Made by a program: the position numbers and the translations under genes. Under the pieces are notes generated by a model. That model was given only the letters and a program-made list of their open reading frames with translations. It was not told where the DNA came from and searched no databases. A DNA stretch of 64,000 nucleotides, taken from a virus. Shown here piece by piece: positions 1 to 8,166 of this stretch. How positions within the stretch are numbered: position 1 is the first letter of the stretch; each line of letters starts with the position of its first letter. The stretch lies in the IMG/VR virus record IMGVR_UViG_3300049218_000313, positions 1 through 64,000 of that record; one strand, 5' to 3'.

Positions 1-1012
1 GCTCGGCCGAGGCGGCCTCGAGAAGCGTGCCACGCAGCTGCTGGAAGGCCATGCGCATCGCGGCCGCGGTCTGCTGCTGTTGAAGCACCTGATCCTGCGC
101 AGCCATCGCCTTCGCCGTCGAGTCGGCGACCGTTGCCTGGATCTGCTGCATCTGCTGGTCGTGCATCGCCTGCGCCTGCTCGAGCTGCGCAGTCTGCTCC
201 TCCTTCGCCTGCAGCTCGGCCTGCGCCTCCTGCAGCTTCTGGCGCAAGAACGCGGCCTGGTTCTCCTGCCCCGCGGCCTCCGCAGCTTCCTCCTGAGCAA
301 GGTACTCCTGCATCGCGGGGTCGATGGCCGGCTCGATGGGCTGGCCCGGCTTAGGTGCAGGGGCGGCGTTCGAAGGGGCAGGCTCCTGCTGCTCCATGGA
401 GCTCGAGAGCCCGCCGTCGAGCAGGGCGAGCTTGAAGGCGGCAGCGGCCTTCTCGTGCGCGTGCCGGTCGAGAGCAGCACCGGCACCGCGACCAGCCTTG
501 CCCCCCATGTGCTGGCCGAGGGCGACGCCGCCGAGCGTGGCCATCGGGTTGCCCTTGCCGTAGCGGTGCATTGCAGCGCCACCCGCAAGCGCACCGAGGG
601 TGCGTCCCACGGCGTCACCCGTGCGCTCCTTACCGTGCGCCTTGTCCTTCTCGAACTCTGCGCTGATGGAGGCCTTCGCGCGCTCCTTGCCCGTGTCCTC
701 GGGGCTCTTGTACGAGGCCGCCATCTTCGCGCCCGTCTGCATCCCCTGCGCAGTGGGAGGCAGGGGTGGGGGCGGAGTGGCTTGCATGTTCTGACCACGG
801 CCCGTGGGAGGCAACATGCCGGGAGAGGGGGGCATGGCGCCACCGGCGCCCATCGCGACCTTGAGCGCGGTACGGTCGTCCTCGGTCAGGTCGGCGAACG
901 CCGCCTCGAGGTCGGCGACCGTGGCCGCCTTGTCCTTGCCGCGCACGCGGAGGAAGAAGTCCGCAGCCTCTTCGAGCGGGATGCCGTTGAGCAGACTGGT
1001 CTCGAAGTCCAT
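1..1012 (-). CDS. Hypothetical head-associated protein, C-terminus cut by window edge
   Basis: The reading frame is open from an ATG at 1012 (preceded by GGGAG, 3 nt after the stop of the upstream gene) to the left edge, so 337 residues are visible and the end is missing. The N-terminus (MDFETSLLNGIPLEEAADFF) is acidic and helical. The middle has a proline-rich stretch and a Gly/Ala patch (LGALAGGAAMHRYG). From about residue 230 it is rich in Gln, Glu and Ala and probably forms a coiled coil. It sits at the downstream end of the capsid module, which suggests a virion or assembly role. I do not recognise a family. Confidence 0.7.
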   Translation of the reverse strand, partial: MDFETSLLNGIPLEEAADFFLRVRGKDKAATVADLEAAFADLTEDDRTALKVAMGAGGAMPPSPGMLPPTGRGQNMQATPPPPLPPTAQGMQTGAKMAASYKSPEDTGKERAKASISAEFEKDKAHGKERTGDAVGRTLGALAGGAAMHRYGKGNPMATLGGVALGQHMGGKAGRGAGAALDRHAHEKAAAAFKLALLDGGLSSSMEQQEPAPSNAAPAPKPGQPIEPAIDPAMQEYLAQEEAAEAAGQENQAAFLRQKLQEAQAELQAKEEQTAQLEQAQAMHDQQMQQIQATVADSTAKAMAAQDQVLQQQQTAAAMRMAFQQLRGTLLEAASAE

Positions 1013-1015
1013 CCC

Positions 1016-1552
1016 TCACTCCCAGGTGTATACGTTGTGCATGTTGTCGTTACCCGAGTACGCCCAGGTCCAGCAGGGCGCCGTGGCGCTGACGACCGCC
1101 GGCTTGTAGATCTTGCCGACCATGGCGTTGTTGTCGTCGAGACCGAGCAGCGAGTTGGCCGTGCCCGCCGCAGAGATGGTCACACCCGACGCAGGGGTGG
1201 CCTCGATGAAGAGCAGGTTCTGCTCGGGGGTGAGCAGCACCTTCACCGCGGGGATGGCTGCTTCCACCTGCGCCGCGATGTCCTTGTAGAACAACGTGTA
1301 GGGGTCGGGGTTGGTACCCGGCGGCACCGCAGTGCCGGAGCCGATGTTAGACTTCACGAAGGTGACAGTCACCGCTGAGGGGCTGGTGAAGATGAGCGTC
1401 GTGCCGACGAGGCCTGCGATGCCCACCATGTTGCCCGCAGGCACGCTGCCCCCGGAGGTGCCCTTGTTGATCGAGCCGCCGACGACACCGCCGTTGAGGA
1501 AGTTCAGGGCGTCCTCGATGCGACGGAACTTGTAGAGCTTGTTGGCAGACAT
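1016..1552 (-). CDS. Hypothetical virion protein, beta-rich
   Basis: A 178-residue protein rich in Gly, Ser, Thr, Val and Ala with few charges, the composition of a beta-sheet virion component such as a capsid decoration or head-tail connector protein. It starts MSANKLYKFRRIEDALNFLN and ends VYTWE. It lies just downstream of the hairpin terminator at 1573-1607, so it may be expressed from read-through or from a promoter between that hairpin and 1552; no convincing Shine-Dalgarno is seen (GAGCGAGATC at best). The next gene starts 3 nt after its stop. Function is inferred only from neighbours. Confidence 0.7.
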   Translation of the reverse strand: MSANKLYKFRRIEDALNFLNGGVVGGSINKGTSGGSVPAGNMVGIAGLVGTTLIFTSPSAVTVTFVKSNIGSGTAVPPGTNPDPYTLFYKDIAAQVEAAIPAVKVLLTPEQNLLFIEATPASGVTISAAGTANSLLGLDDNNAMVGKIYKPAVVSATAPCWTWAYSGNDNMHNVYTWE

Positions 1553-1572
1553 CTTGATCTCGCTCGGGGGCT

Positions 1573-1607
1573 AAAAAAGTAGACTGGGGCTCGCGGCCCC
1601 AGTCTAC
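1573..1607 (-). terminator. Rho-independent terminator after the HNH gene
   Basis: A perfect 12-bp inverted repeat (arms 1579-1590 and 1596-1607, loop TCGCG) is followed in the minus direction by six consecutive T residues (A-tract at 1573-1578 on the plus strand). It begins 5 nt after the stop of the HNH endonuclease gene and is one of the cleanest intrinsic terminators in the window. Confidence 0.9.
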
Positions 1608-1611
1608 CAGC

Positions 1612-2301
1612 TCAGTGCTGGCTGGCAGAAGCCAGCGGCACCGGAATGACGTTGTGTGATCCACAATCGGCGCACTGAAGTGCTGCGCCCTTGCCGTGAT
1701 TGCCGCGACGCAGCTGCAAGTTCGAGATGTCGTTGTTCTGACGGTCCTTGTCGTTCACGTGGTGGACGGTCTCGTCCTCGGTGAGAAGACGCCCGAGATG
1801 CTTGGCCGTCACGAGGCGGTGCTCGAGGCAGTAGCGCGCGTCGGTCGTCTTGATCTGCGCCATCGGATAGAACGGGTCGTCGGGGCGCACAAGGACGAGG
1901 ACGTAGCCACCGTCAGTGACGACGCGGCCGCCCTTCCAGGCATAGTGCTCTTCGCCCTGCTGGAAGCCCTTCGGTCTGAGCGTAACACCATGCTCTTTCA
2001 GGAACCGCCGGATCGTCGAAGAACTCACGCCGAACTCCGCAGCCAGCGGCTCTGTCGCAGTGCCTTTCAGGTACCGGTGGATGATGTGGTCTCGCTGCGC
2101 ATCCGACGGCGTGAAGATAAAGTGGCTGCCGTCTCGTCGCCCCCTCTTCATGGGGATGCCGTGCCGGCGCAGCGCCTGCCTCACCATCCACGGCGACACA
2201 CCACCAAGAGTCTGCGCGATCTGTCCGGCGTTCATGGAAGTAGTCCGGTACAGGTCGACAGCACGTTGTTCCTTCTCCTCAGTCCAACCAGTCTTCAGCA
2301 T
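1612..2301 (-). CDS. Free-standing HNH endonuclease with N-terminal HTH segments
   Basis: A 229-residue probable homing endonuclease. The C-terminal half has an HNH nuclease signature: YCLEHRLV (E160, H161), the HH pair in ETVHHVNDKD (H180, H181) and the NND/SNLQL element (to about residue 197), followed by a CxxC (C210, C213). Residues 10-50 and 70-105 look like two helix-turn-helix units (AGQIAQTLGG and LAAEFGVSSSTIRRFL) that would contact DNA. Start ATG at 2301 has GAGGAGGA upstream. It separates two virion genes in the same orientation and has its own strong terminator, typical of a mobile selfish gene. Whether it targets a sequence in a related phage is unknown. Confidence 0.85.
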   Translation of the reverse strand: MLKTGWTEEKEQRAVDLYRTTSMNAGQIAQTLGGVSPWMVRQALRRHGIPMKRGRRDGSHFIFTPSDAQRDHIIHRYLKGTATEPLAAEFGVSSSTIRRFLKEHGVTLRPKGFQQGEEHYAWKGGRVVTDGGYVLVLVRPDDPFYPMAQIKTTDARYCLEHRLVTAKHLGRLLTEDETVHHVNDKDRQNNDISNLQLRRGNHGKGAALQCADCGSHNVIPVPLASASQH

Positions 2302-2318
2302 GTAGTCCTCCTCGAGCG

Positions 2319-2327
2319 CCTTATGCC
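2319..2327 (-). promoter_or_regulatory. Possible promoter -10 element upstream of the HNH gene
   Basis: The minus strand reads GGCATAAGG here, matching the element found before three plus-strand operons (28742, 38984, 44062). Only 17 nt separate it from the HNH start, so any leader would be very short and the match may be chance. No -35 hexamer is obvious. Confidence 0.2.
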
Positions 2328-2360
2328 GCTAGGAGGAATATAGTACTACGTATGCATCTT

Positions 2361-2858
2361 TCAATAGCTAGCGTAGGTCGAGTTCACGGCCCAGAGCTCG
2401 CTGTGTATCCCGCTGTTCGACGGGCCCAGGATGCCCTGGATGTTGATGGCCACCTTGACCCTCTGCTTCATCTGCTCAGTGAACGACTTGTAGTACTGCA
2501 GCCAGTTCATGAGCAACGGCGTCTTGTCGTTCACCCCGACGTTGATGCCGCCGTTGGAGTAGTTGATGTGGTTGCGCGTCTGCAACAGGCCAACGGACTC
2601 GATGAGCGAGATGGTCGTCATGCGCAGTATCAGGGCGTGCTGGTTGAGCTGCAGCAGGTCCTCGAGCGACAGCGACGTGAAGTGGGGCGTGCCGTTGAAG
2701 TCACTGAGTGCGTCGTAGACGGCCCAGGCCACCTGCCTGTCGCTCGACTCCTCTCCGGCCACGATGCGATTGAGCTCGGGGAAGTCCCGGTGGTAGAGCC
2801 GGACCATCTGGACGAAGTCCTTGAAGCACCGGCTCATGTGAGGGATGCCCTGCAGCAT
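2361..2858 (-). CDS. Hypothetical virion protein (165 aa)
   Basis: A 165-residue mostly helical protein beginning MLQGIPHMSRCFKDF. Its start at 2858 has a strong AGGAGG and lies 3 nt downstream of the preceding stop, so it is co-transcribed with the two genes before it and the major capsid gene. Size and position between capsid genes suggest a head-completion, neck or connector protein, but no motif supports a specific role. The HNH gene lies directly downstream, so this gene may have ended the operon before that insertion. Confidence 0.75.
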   Translation of the reverse strand: MLQGIPHMSRCFKDFVQMVRLYHRDFPELNRIVAGEESSDRQVAWAVYDALSDFNGTPHFTSLSLEDLLQLNQHALILRMTTISLIESVGLLQTRNHINYSNGGINVGVNDKTPLLMNWLQYYKSFTEQMKQRVKVAINIQGILGPSNSGIHSELWAVNSTYASY

Positions 2859-2861
2859 GGC

Positions 2862-3113
2862 TCACCCTCCTGCGACCCGCGGGGCCTTGGCCTTCGCCAC
2901 GACGTAGGACGCCGGTGGCTGCTCCCCGACGGCGAGCGCGCCGAGCGTGACGAGCTCCTGGATGCCCTTGCGCATGCGTTCCATGCGATCTGGGTTCACC
3001 ACGACGCTCGTGCCGGGGGCAACGAGGTGCTTGCCCAGCACGAACGTGTGACGAACCAGACCGCGCTGCCTGAGCGCGGCTGTTTCCACATCCGTGAGGT
3101 TGAAGACCTTCAT
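2862..3113 (-). CDS. Small hypothetical virion protein (83 aa)
   Basis: An 83-residue protein (MKVFNLTDVETAALRQRGLV start). The short beta-like segment HTFVLGKHLVAPGTSVVVNP followed by helices resembles small head-joining proteins of tailed phages, but the similarity is only general. The ATG overlaps the stop of the upstream gene by 4 nt (ATGA), indicating translational coupling. Small size and operon position are the only functional clues. Confidence 0.7.
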   Translation of the reverse strand: MKVFNLTDVETAALRQRGLVRHTFVLGKHLVAPGTSVVVNPDRMERMRKGIQELVTLGALAVGEQPPASYVVAKAKAPRVAGG

Positions 3114-3712
3114 CGACGGCTCTTCTTGCTGCCCTTCCCAGAGGATGCCGCCTCGGGTGCGACAGGAGCAGGGGGCTCGTCGTCGGCAGCCGCATCGGCC
3201 ATGGCCGCGTCGACCGCAGCGTCCACGTCCACGACAGGCGCGGCGTCCACCACAGCCTCTGCAGCGGCAGCAGCCGCCGCGTGACCGGCGTCGTAGGCGC
3301 GCTCGTTGAGCAGCGCGGGCTTCTGACCAGGGGGCAGGACCTGCGGCATCGCCTCGTCGTCGCCGACGTAGGGCGGGATGTACTGACCCGTGGGGGTGTC
3401 GTACTTCACCGAATCGAGGCGCTTGTTGATGAGGGGGACCTTCGGCGCCATGGGTCCGGGCTCCATGGTCATCAGGTCGACGACGCGCCCGTCAGGGGTG
3501 CGAACCTCGAGCACCTTGTCGGCAGACTTCTGACGCAGCTCAAGCAGGTTGCGCGTCACGAAGGTCTCGTCGACGAGCAGGCGCGCGCCGGGCACCAGCC
3601 TGGCCTGCGCATTGCCGACGTACTGCTTGCGCTTGAGCGCCGCCGGCAGAGTCGCACGGTGCGTGCGGTGGTGGACACTGCGGACAACGCTGTGGATTAC
3701 GTACTGGGTCAT
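3110..3712 (-). CDS. Hypothetical virion protein with Ala/Pro/Asp-rich C-terminal tail
   Basis: A 200-residue protein starting at 3712 with GGAGG upstream. Residues 1-150 look folded (basic N-terminus, then a beta-rich region around VLEVRTPDGRVVDLMT). From about residue 145 it becomes low complexity: an Ala run, Asp/Val/Ala repeats, and a basic GSKKSRR end. Such tails are common in linker or neck proteins. It follows the major capsid gene by 81 nt, which contain a short hairpin at 3769-3786 (CTCTCGC/GCGAGAG) with no T-tract. I do not recognise the family. Confidence 0.7.
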   Translation of the reverse strand: MTQYVIHSVVRSVHHRTHRATLPAALKRKQYVGNAQARLVPGARLLVDETFVTRNLLELRQKSADKVLEVRTPDGRVVDLMTMEPGPMAPKVPLINKRLDSVKYDTPTGQYIPPYVGDDEAMPQVLPPGQKPALLNERAYDAGHAAAAAAAEAVVDAAPVVDVDAAVDAAMADAAADDEPPAPVAPEAASSGKGSKKSRR

Positions 3713-3793
3713 CGCGGGCCTCCAAACGCCATGGGCGCCGGCACCAGACCGGCACCGACGCCCATGTACTCTCGCAGACGCGAGAGCGGGTGA

Positions 3794-4918
3794 CTAGAAC
3801 TGCGTGATCTGCGGGAACTGCAGGCCGTTGTCGACCTGGTTGTTCGGCTGACCCAGCGAATCCTCGGAGAGGGCCACGAAGTTCGCGATGAGCCCGTCGG
3901 CGTTCGTCGTCGGGTTCGCGTCGGCCGAGTAGAGCTCGAGCTTGCGCACCGCCGCGATGTTGATGACCGCCATCGCGATGTCCTCCCAGGCCTGGAAGGT
4001 GATGACGTTGGCGATCTTGTCGATGTAGAACTTGGTGTTGTTCAGGACGTAGAACTTCCCGAAGAACTCCGGCTTCGTGAAGACGTAGACGTTCCCCGGG
4101 CGCAGGATGTCCGTCTTCACCGTGCGGATGTACGAACGCCCGAAGAGGGTGTTGTACTTGTACCCGTCGACCGCCGTCTCGCTCTGGAGACGATCGCCGA
4201 AGTCCTCGAGAGTCCACTGAAGGATGTCGTCCCAGTCGACCTCCGTCATCAGCAGGCGCTCCGAACGCAGGCGGTTGCCGTCCAGGAGCTTTAACAGGTT
4301 GATGACGTCCGGGCGCTGGATGGGGCGCACGGTCGCATCGTTGGTCGTCGCGGTGCGCGCGAGCTCGCCCTTGCGGACGGCGAACTCGACGACGCCGGTG
4401 CCCTGGATCTGGCTCGCGTTCAGCGGGGTCGCGGTGCCGCCGTTGGCCTGCAGCTGCAGGGCCTGGACGGCCGCCTCGACGTTGACCGTGAACTCGCGGT
4501 CCTCGACCTCCTGGATGTCCTTCACCGAGTTCTCCTCGATGATCTTCGTGATGGGCATCTCGTAGGCGAGGAGCTCCTGCTCCGTCTTCTGGAAGATCTC
4601 CGAGCTGACGGTGTAGAAGCCGACTTCTGCCTTGGGGCCGCGGATGAAGCGGGCCGTGGGGCTGCCGCGGAACGTCATGGTGAGCGCGCGGGACTGCGGC
4701 TCGACGTCCACGATCTTGACCAGGGTGTCGTGGTTGACCGAGCGCTGGCAATCGCTGCGGGTCACCTGCTCGGGGGGGATCACCTTGCGCGCGTAGGAAA
4801 CCTCGCGCAGGCGGTCGCGGATGTACGAGCCACCGTACTCCGCCATCTTCTCTTTGCCCTCGGACGACCCGAGCTTCTGCGTGAACAGCTCGTTGAGGAC
4901 GCGTGCCGGAACGGACAT
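3794..4918 (-). CDS. Major capsid protein (HK97-fold, putative)
   Basis: A 374-residue protein expected to form the icosahedral shell. The C-terminal half carries features usual in HK97-fold capsid proteins of large phages: RPDVINLLKLLD, the beta segment GRSYIRTVKTDILRPGNVYV, FTKPEFFGKFYVLNNTKFYI and the helical IANVITFQAWEDIAMAVINI before a short acidic tail. It has a strong Shine-Dalgarno (GGAG, ATG at 4918). Neighbours are a small beta protein directly upstream and scaffold- and protease-like proteins further upstream, the usual capsid gene order. The N-terminus (MSVPARVLNELFTQKLGSSE) has no clear delta domain. Assignment rests on motifs and gene order, not a database search. Confidence 0.75.
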   Translation of the reverse strand: MSVPARVLNELFTQKLGSSEGKEKMAEYGGSYIRDRLREVSYARKVIPPEQVTRSDCQRSVNHDTLVKIVDVEPQSRALTMTFRGSPTARFIRGPKAEVGFYTVSSEIFQKTEQELLAYEMPITKIIEENSVKDIQEVEDREFTVNVEAAVQALQLQANGGTATPLNASQIQGTGVVEFAVRKGELARTATTNDATVRPIQRPDVINLLKLLDGNRLRSERLLMTEVDWDDILQWTLEDFGDRLQSETAVDGYKYNTLFGRSYIRTVKTDILRPGNVYVFTKPEFFGKFYVLNNTKFYIDKIANVITFQAWEDIAMAVINIAAVRKLELYSADANPTTNADGLIANFVALSEDSLGQPNNQVDNGLQFPQITQF

Positions 4919-4947
4919 GGGATTCTCCTCTCTTCCTTTCGTTCCGG

Positions 4948-5502
4948 TTACGAGCGCCAGCCCGAGATGAACCGGAGCTGACCGCCGTTATTGGCGGGCA
5001 GACGTGTGACGTACCCGACGATGGGGTCGGTGTCGCCCGAGGTCAGAAGACCATGGCCGACCAGACCCGTGAAGTTGCGCCCGCCGAAGGTGATGGTTGC
5101 AACCTTGAGCGGCTGCATCACCGCGGTGATGGCTGCACCGCCGCCCGCGCCGACCGTGGCCGAAGCGTCGAAGATGCGGGTGTCGAACTCGTAGTCACCG
5201 CGCCACAGGAGCGGGACCTTGTGCCCCGAGAGGGACTGCACGTCGTAGCGGCCGCGCTCTGCAAAGAGCGGGAAGCTGCGAGGGGGGAAGGGCGCACCGA
5301 CCGGCGCGACGGCGCCGACCGTGGTGATGTCCGTGGCGCGAATCGTCTGGTAGCTTGAGTTGAGCGTCAGCCACTCGCCGTCGATCACGCAGATGGCGTT
5401 GAGCGGCTGGATCAGGGTGGGATCCGCCATGGCGAAGTCGCGGCGCTGCACCGGCAGGATGTCCGAGACAGGCGTGAAGTTGATCTTCTGCAGAGTAGAC
5501 AT
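4948..5502 (-). CDS. Probable capsid decoration/accessory protein
   Basis: A 184-residue beta-rich protein encoded immediately upstream of the major capsid gene (29-nt gap), the usual place for a head decoration or stabilising protein. It has GAGGAG before ATG 5502, few Lys residues and many Gly, Thr and Val. The central GAGGGAAITAVMQPLKVATI region is a likely flexible loop plus strand. There is no catalytic motif. It could also be a minor capsid or vertex protein. Confidence 0.6.
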   Translation of the reverse strand: MSTLQKINFTPVSDILPVQRRDFAMADPTLIQPLNAICVIDGEWLTLNSSYQTIRATDITTVGAVAPVGAPFPPRSFPLFAERGRYDVQSLSGHKVPLLWRGDYEFDTRIFDASATVGAGGGAAITAVMQPLKVATITFGGRNFTGLVGHGLLTSGDTDPIVGYVTRLPANNGGQLRFISGWRS

Positions 5503-5539
5503 GACTCAGATTCTCCTCGTAGGTCGTTGGTCGGAGCGG

Positions 5540-5908
5540 CTAGCCCACGCCCCCGACGATGTACCGCTCCAGGTCCGTCGACCCCCCGGAGCCCATCTCC
5601 GGGTTGTCGTTGGTCAGTTGTGCCAGCTTCGTGCCCATGTCGGGACCGACGAGGTCCACGGCATGTTCGACCGCGTCGAGCTTGCCCGCCTCGGCGGCCT
5701 TCTCGAGACGGTCGGCGAGAGCGTCGACGGTGGTGTCGAGCTCGAGGCCCTTGCGGTGCATCTCCGACGCGAGCTTCTCGACCCGGTCACGGCGCTCCCT
5801 CGACGCCAGCTTGTCCTGCAGATCGTTGATGGTCGCCTGCTGTGCGCGCAGGGTCGCAGAAGCGTCGGTGAGAACCTCCGCGATCTGCGCGTTGCTGATC
5901 TTGTTCAT
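5540..5908 (-). CDS. Coiled-coil hypothetical protein in the capsid module
   Basis: About 122 residues, mostly alpha-helical with heptad-like Leu/Ala spacing from residue 10 to 85 (EVLTDASATLRAQQATINDL region), then a Gly-rich tail ending YIVGGVG. The frame is open up to a GTG at 5923, but AAGGAG at 5915-5920 lies 6 nt before the ATG at 5908, so translation probably begins MNKISNAQ. It contains KLAS twice (DKLAS, EKLAS), a short motif shared with neighbouring virion proteins. Location suggests a scaffold or head-internal protein. Confidence 0.65.
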   Translation of the reverse strand: MNKISNAQIAEVLTDASATLRAQQATINDLQDKLASRERRDRVEKLASEMHRKGLELDTTVDALADRLEKAAEAGKLDAVEHAVDLVGPDMGTKLAQLTNDNPEMGSGGSTDLERYIVGGVG

Positions 5909-5919
5909 CATCCGCTCCT

Positions 5920-7284
5920 TCACGCCCCGGCCGCGGCGGCCGCAGACTCTTTGCCCTCGGCGGCCTCGGCGAGCTTCGACAGAAGCACGCGGGCCGCAGC
6001 GGTCTTGACGCTCTCCGCGGGGGCCGCAGCGGAGGCGAACTTCGTCCCGGCCTTGCCCGTGTGATCGAACGCGACCTGCAGCACGCGGTCGTGCTCGGCG
6101 CTGAGGGCCGGCTCGTTGAAGTACTTCTTGAGCTCCTCACGGCGCGGGCCGTGGGTCTCGCTCTTCTTGGCGTCGATGGCCGCCTGGTTGGACTGCACGT
6201 GGGAGGTGGGACCCCGGGGAGGGCCACCGGCGGGGTTGCCACCGGGCTGCCCGGCCATGCTGGTCTCCGGGGGCACCGCGGGGCCGGCCGAGATGCGGGC
6301 CGGGTTGATGGCGTCCTCGGCCACCTTGGTGCGCGCGAGCAGGTAGTCCGCGAGCGACGAGGGGGCAGAGCCCTCCTTGTTCTCGGGCTCGGACTTGTGG
6401 GCCGCCTCCGCCTTGTCGAGGCCCTTCTTGGCCTCCTCCATGCCCTCGGTCTCCTTCTTCTCGTGCTCGTCGGCAGCGAGCTTCGAGCGGATGAGCGAGA
6501 CCACGCCGGCGCTGGCGTGCTTGCCGTTTACGATGTTCGGCGGCATCTTGCCCGCCACGCCTGCGGCCTGGGTGTTCTCCATCTGAGTCGCACCGTTCTC
6601 GGTGCTCAGGCCCTTCTGCTGGCTCGGGTGCATTGGCACGACGTTCACGCCCTGGCCCTTGTGGTCGGGCAGCGACTTTGAGGCGGTCGCGTGCGACACG
6701 CCCGGAGCGCTCGTCTGCAGGTGCTCGGTCAGGCCGTAGGGGCCGGCCATGCTCGCGGCTTGCTTGAGCAGCTCGGCGCAGAAGTCGCACGCGCTGGCCA
6801 GCTTCTCGACATGCTCACTCTCGGGAGCCGACGCCATCTTGTCGCCGCACGCGCACTTCTCCTTACCGCACTTCTTGCACATCTTCCCCTCGGCGACCTT
6901 CTCGCTCTGGAGGTAGGCCTCCTCCGTGATGCGCACCCGCGCCGCGGAATCCACCATCGCGGCCTTCAACAGGTCCTGCAGCATCGGACGTCCAGCCATC
7001 TTTCCCATGAGATTCTCTCCTGCAACGGAAGCGCGTTTGGGCAGCATCTCAGCGCCCCGAGGGGCCATCGACTTCTGATCGGCGGACCCCGCATCGGCCT
7101 GCAGAGGAGCGCCCGTGTTCACTCGCGCGTAGTTGGTCCTGCCGGCCATACCTCTCGGCCCCCGTAGACCCGGCGCCATGGCCGGCTCGATACTGGGGGC
7201 TGGGAGCGGGGCAGCCGCGGTCGCACCCGTGGAAGAGGACAGCGGGGTCTCCGCTGCCGACTTCGAGAACAGGTGCGTGCTCAC
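5920..7284 (-). CDS. Scaffold-like virion protein with Cys-rich zinc knuckle
   Basis: A 454-residue, largely disordered and helical protein rich in Ala, Lys, Glu and Pro. Near residues 134-146 it has KMCKKCGKEKCACGDK, and later ACDFCAELL, so a zinc-binding knuckle is likely. The motif K-(V/L/T/F/M)-A recurs (EKVAE, DKMAS, EKLAS, SKLAA, TKVAE, TKFAS, VKTAA, SKLAE). Start is GTG at 7284 with AAGGGAG upstream; an ATG in another frame nearby gives only a short shadow. Position next to the major capsid gene and protease, with its composition, suggests a scaffold or internal head protein processed during maturation. This is inference. Confidence 0.65.
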   Translation of the reverse strand: MSTHLFSKSAAETPLSSSTGATAAAPLPAPSIEPAMAPGLRGPRGMAGRTNYARVNTGAPLQADAGSADQKSMAPRGAEMLPKRASVAGENLMGKMAGRPMLQDLLKAAMVDSAARVRITEEAYLQSEKVAEGKMCKKCGKEKCACGDKMASAPESEHVEKLASACDFCAELLKQAASMAGPYGLTEHLQTSAPGVSHATASKSLPDHKGQGVNVVPMHPSQQKGLSTENGATQMENTQAAGVAGKMPPNIVNGKHASAGVVSLIRSKLAADEHEKKETEGMEEAKKGLDKAEAAHKSEPENKEGSAPSSLADYLLARTKVAEDAINPARISAGPAVPPETSMAGQPGGNPAGGPPRGPTSHVQSNQAAIDAKKSETHGPRREELKKYFNEPALSAEHDRVLQVAFDHTGKAGTKFASAAAPAESVKTAAARVLLSKLAEAAEGKESAAAAAGA

Positions 7285-7308
7285 GACTGCCCATCTCCCT
7301 TCACCGTC

Positions 7309-8163
7309 CTACTGGGCCCACTGGACCGGGTAGCCCACGCGCTCGAGCAACTCGAGGGCGCGGATCTCCACGGCCGTACCGACGTCGGGGGCCGACGCCA
7401 CCTTGGTGCTCTCCTCGACGAGGTTGAGCGTGAAGGCCGCGGCGATCTTGTTCGCGGCCTCCTCGGCATCGAAGCCGCCGTCGGCTGCGATCTTCTGCGC
7501 GCGCTCGAACGCGAGCTCGTCGATGGCCGAAGACGCCTTCTCCTTGTTGTGGTGGTGGACCGCAGCGGCCGCACCCGCGCCCACGGCGCCGGCACCGGCG
7601 GCATGCGCCGCACCACCGATGAGCTTGGCGGTGCCCTTGTGCATCGCCTTCTCCTCGTCGTGCGTACGGCCGACCGCCTTGACGACGCCCTTGCCCGTGC
7701 GCTCGAGGTGCTTGGCGAGCGCCTCGGGCATGCCCGCGGTCTTCTCGCCCTCGGGAGCCGTCGCCTGGGCGGCGATCTTGCGCATCTCCTGGACGTAGGA
7801 GTGAGCCATGACACGGCCCAGGAAGTCGGCCTCGGCCACCTTCTCGGCAGCGGCCTTCTTCTCCTCGTGCTCCTTCTTGGCCTCCTCGTGCTTCTTCTTC
7901 TCTTCGTCCTCCTCGTCGTCCTCGGAGGCGACCTTGGTGCCGCCGCCCTCGGCAGCCGGGGCAGCAGCGGCAGCGGTCTTGGAGACCCAGCTGTCGTACA
8001 GCTCCTGCACCTTGGTGTCGGGCATCGACTTGAGGTCGATGTTCGACTCGGAGGCGAGCTTGAGGAAGAGCTCCACGGAGGCCTGCTTCTCGAGGTCCTC
8101 CTGGGGGGCAGAGGCGGTCTTGTTGGTGCCGTAGTACTCGGCGAGGAATGCGTCCATGGCCAT
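7309..8163 (-). CDS. Scaffold/core-like charged virion protein
   Basis: A 284-residue protein with a highly charged central helix (residues about 75-112, runs of Glu, Asp, Lys and His, including DDEEDEEKKKHEEAKKEHEE). This composition is typical of prohead core or scaffold proteins. A Gly/Ala-rich segment (AHAAGAGAVGAGAAAAVHHH) follows. The K-x-A motif occurs at least eleven times (NKTAS, LKLAS, SKTAA, TKVAS, EKVAE, RKIAA, EKTAG, QKIAA, NKIAA and others). It lies 3 nt after the stop of the putative prohead protease gene, so the two are co-expressed, as usual for protease and scaffold. Confidence 0.65.
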   Translation of the reverse strand: MAMDAFLAEYYGTNKTASAPQEDLEKQASVELFLKLASESNIDLKSMPDTKVQELYDSWVSKTAAAAAPAAEGGGTKVASEDDEEDEEKKKHEEAKKEHEEKKAAAEKVAEADFLGRVMAHSYVQEMRKIAAQATAPEGEKTAGMPEALAKHLERTGKGVVKAVGRTHDEEKAMHKGTAKLIGGAAHAAGAGAVGAGAAAAVHHHNKEKASSAIDELAFERAQKIAADGGFDAEEAANKIAAAFTLNLVEESTKVASAPDVGTAVEIRALELLERVGYPVQWAQ

Positions 8164-8166
8164 GGT

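Noticed and set aside
80-1378. 432-residue plus-strand frame at the left edge
   Set aside because: Arg/Leu-rich shadow of the two minus-strand virion genes; it crosses the boundary between them.
3769-3786. Hairpin after the major capsid gene as a terminator
   Set aside because: Only a 7-bp stem and no T-tract; kept as a note in the neighbouring gene entry.
3540-4751. 403-residue minus-strand frame overlapping the major capsid gene
   Set aside because: Arg/Pro/His-rich translation in a different frame from the capsid protein; no Shine-Dalgarno and no domain.
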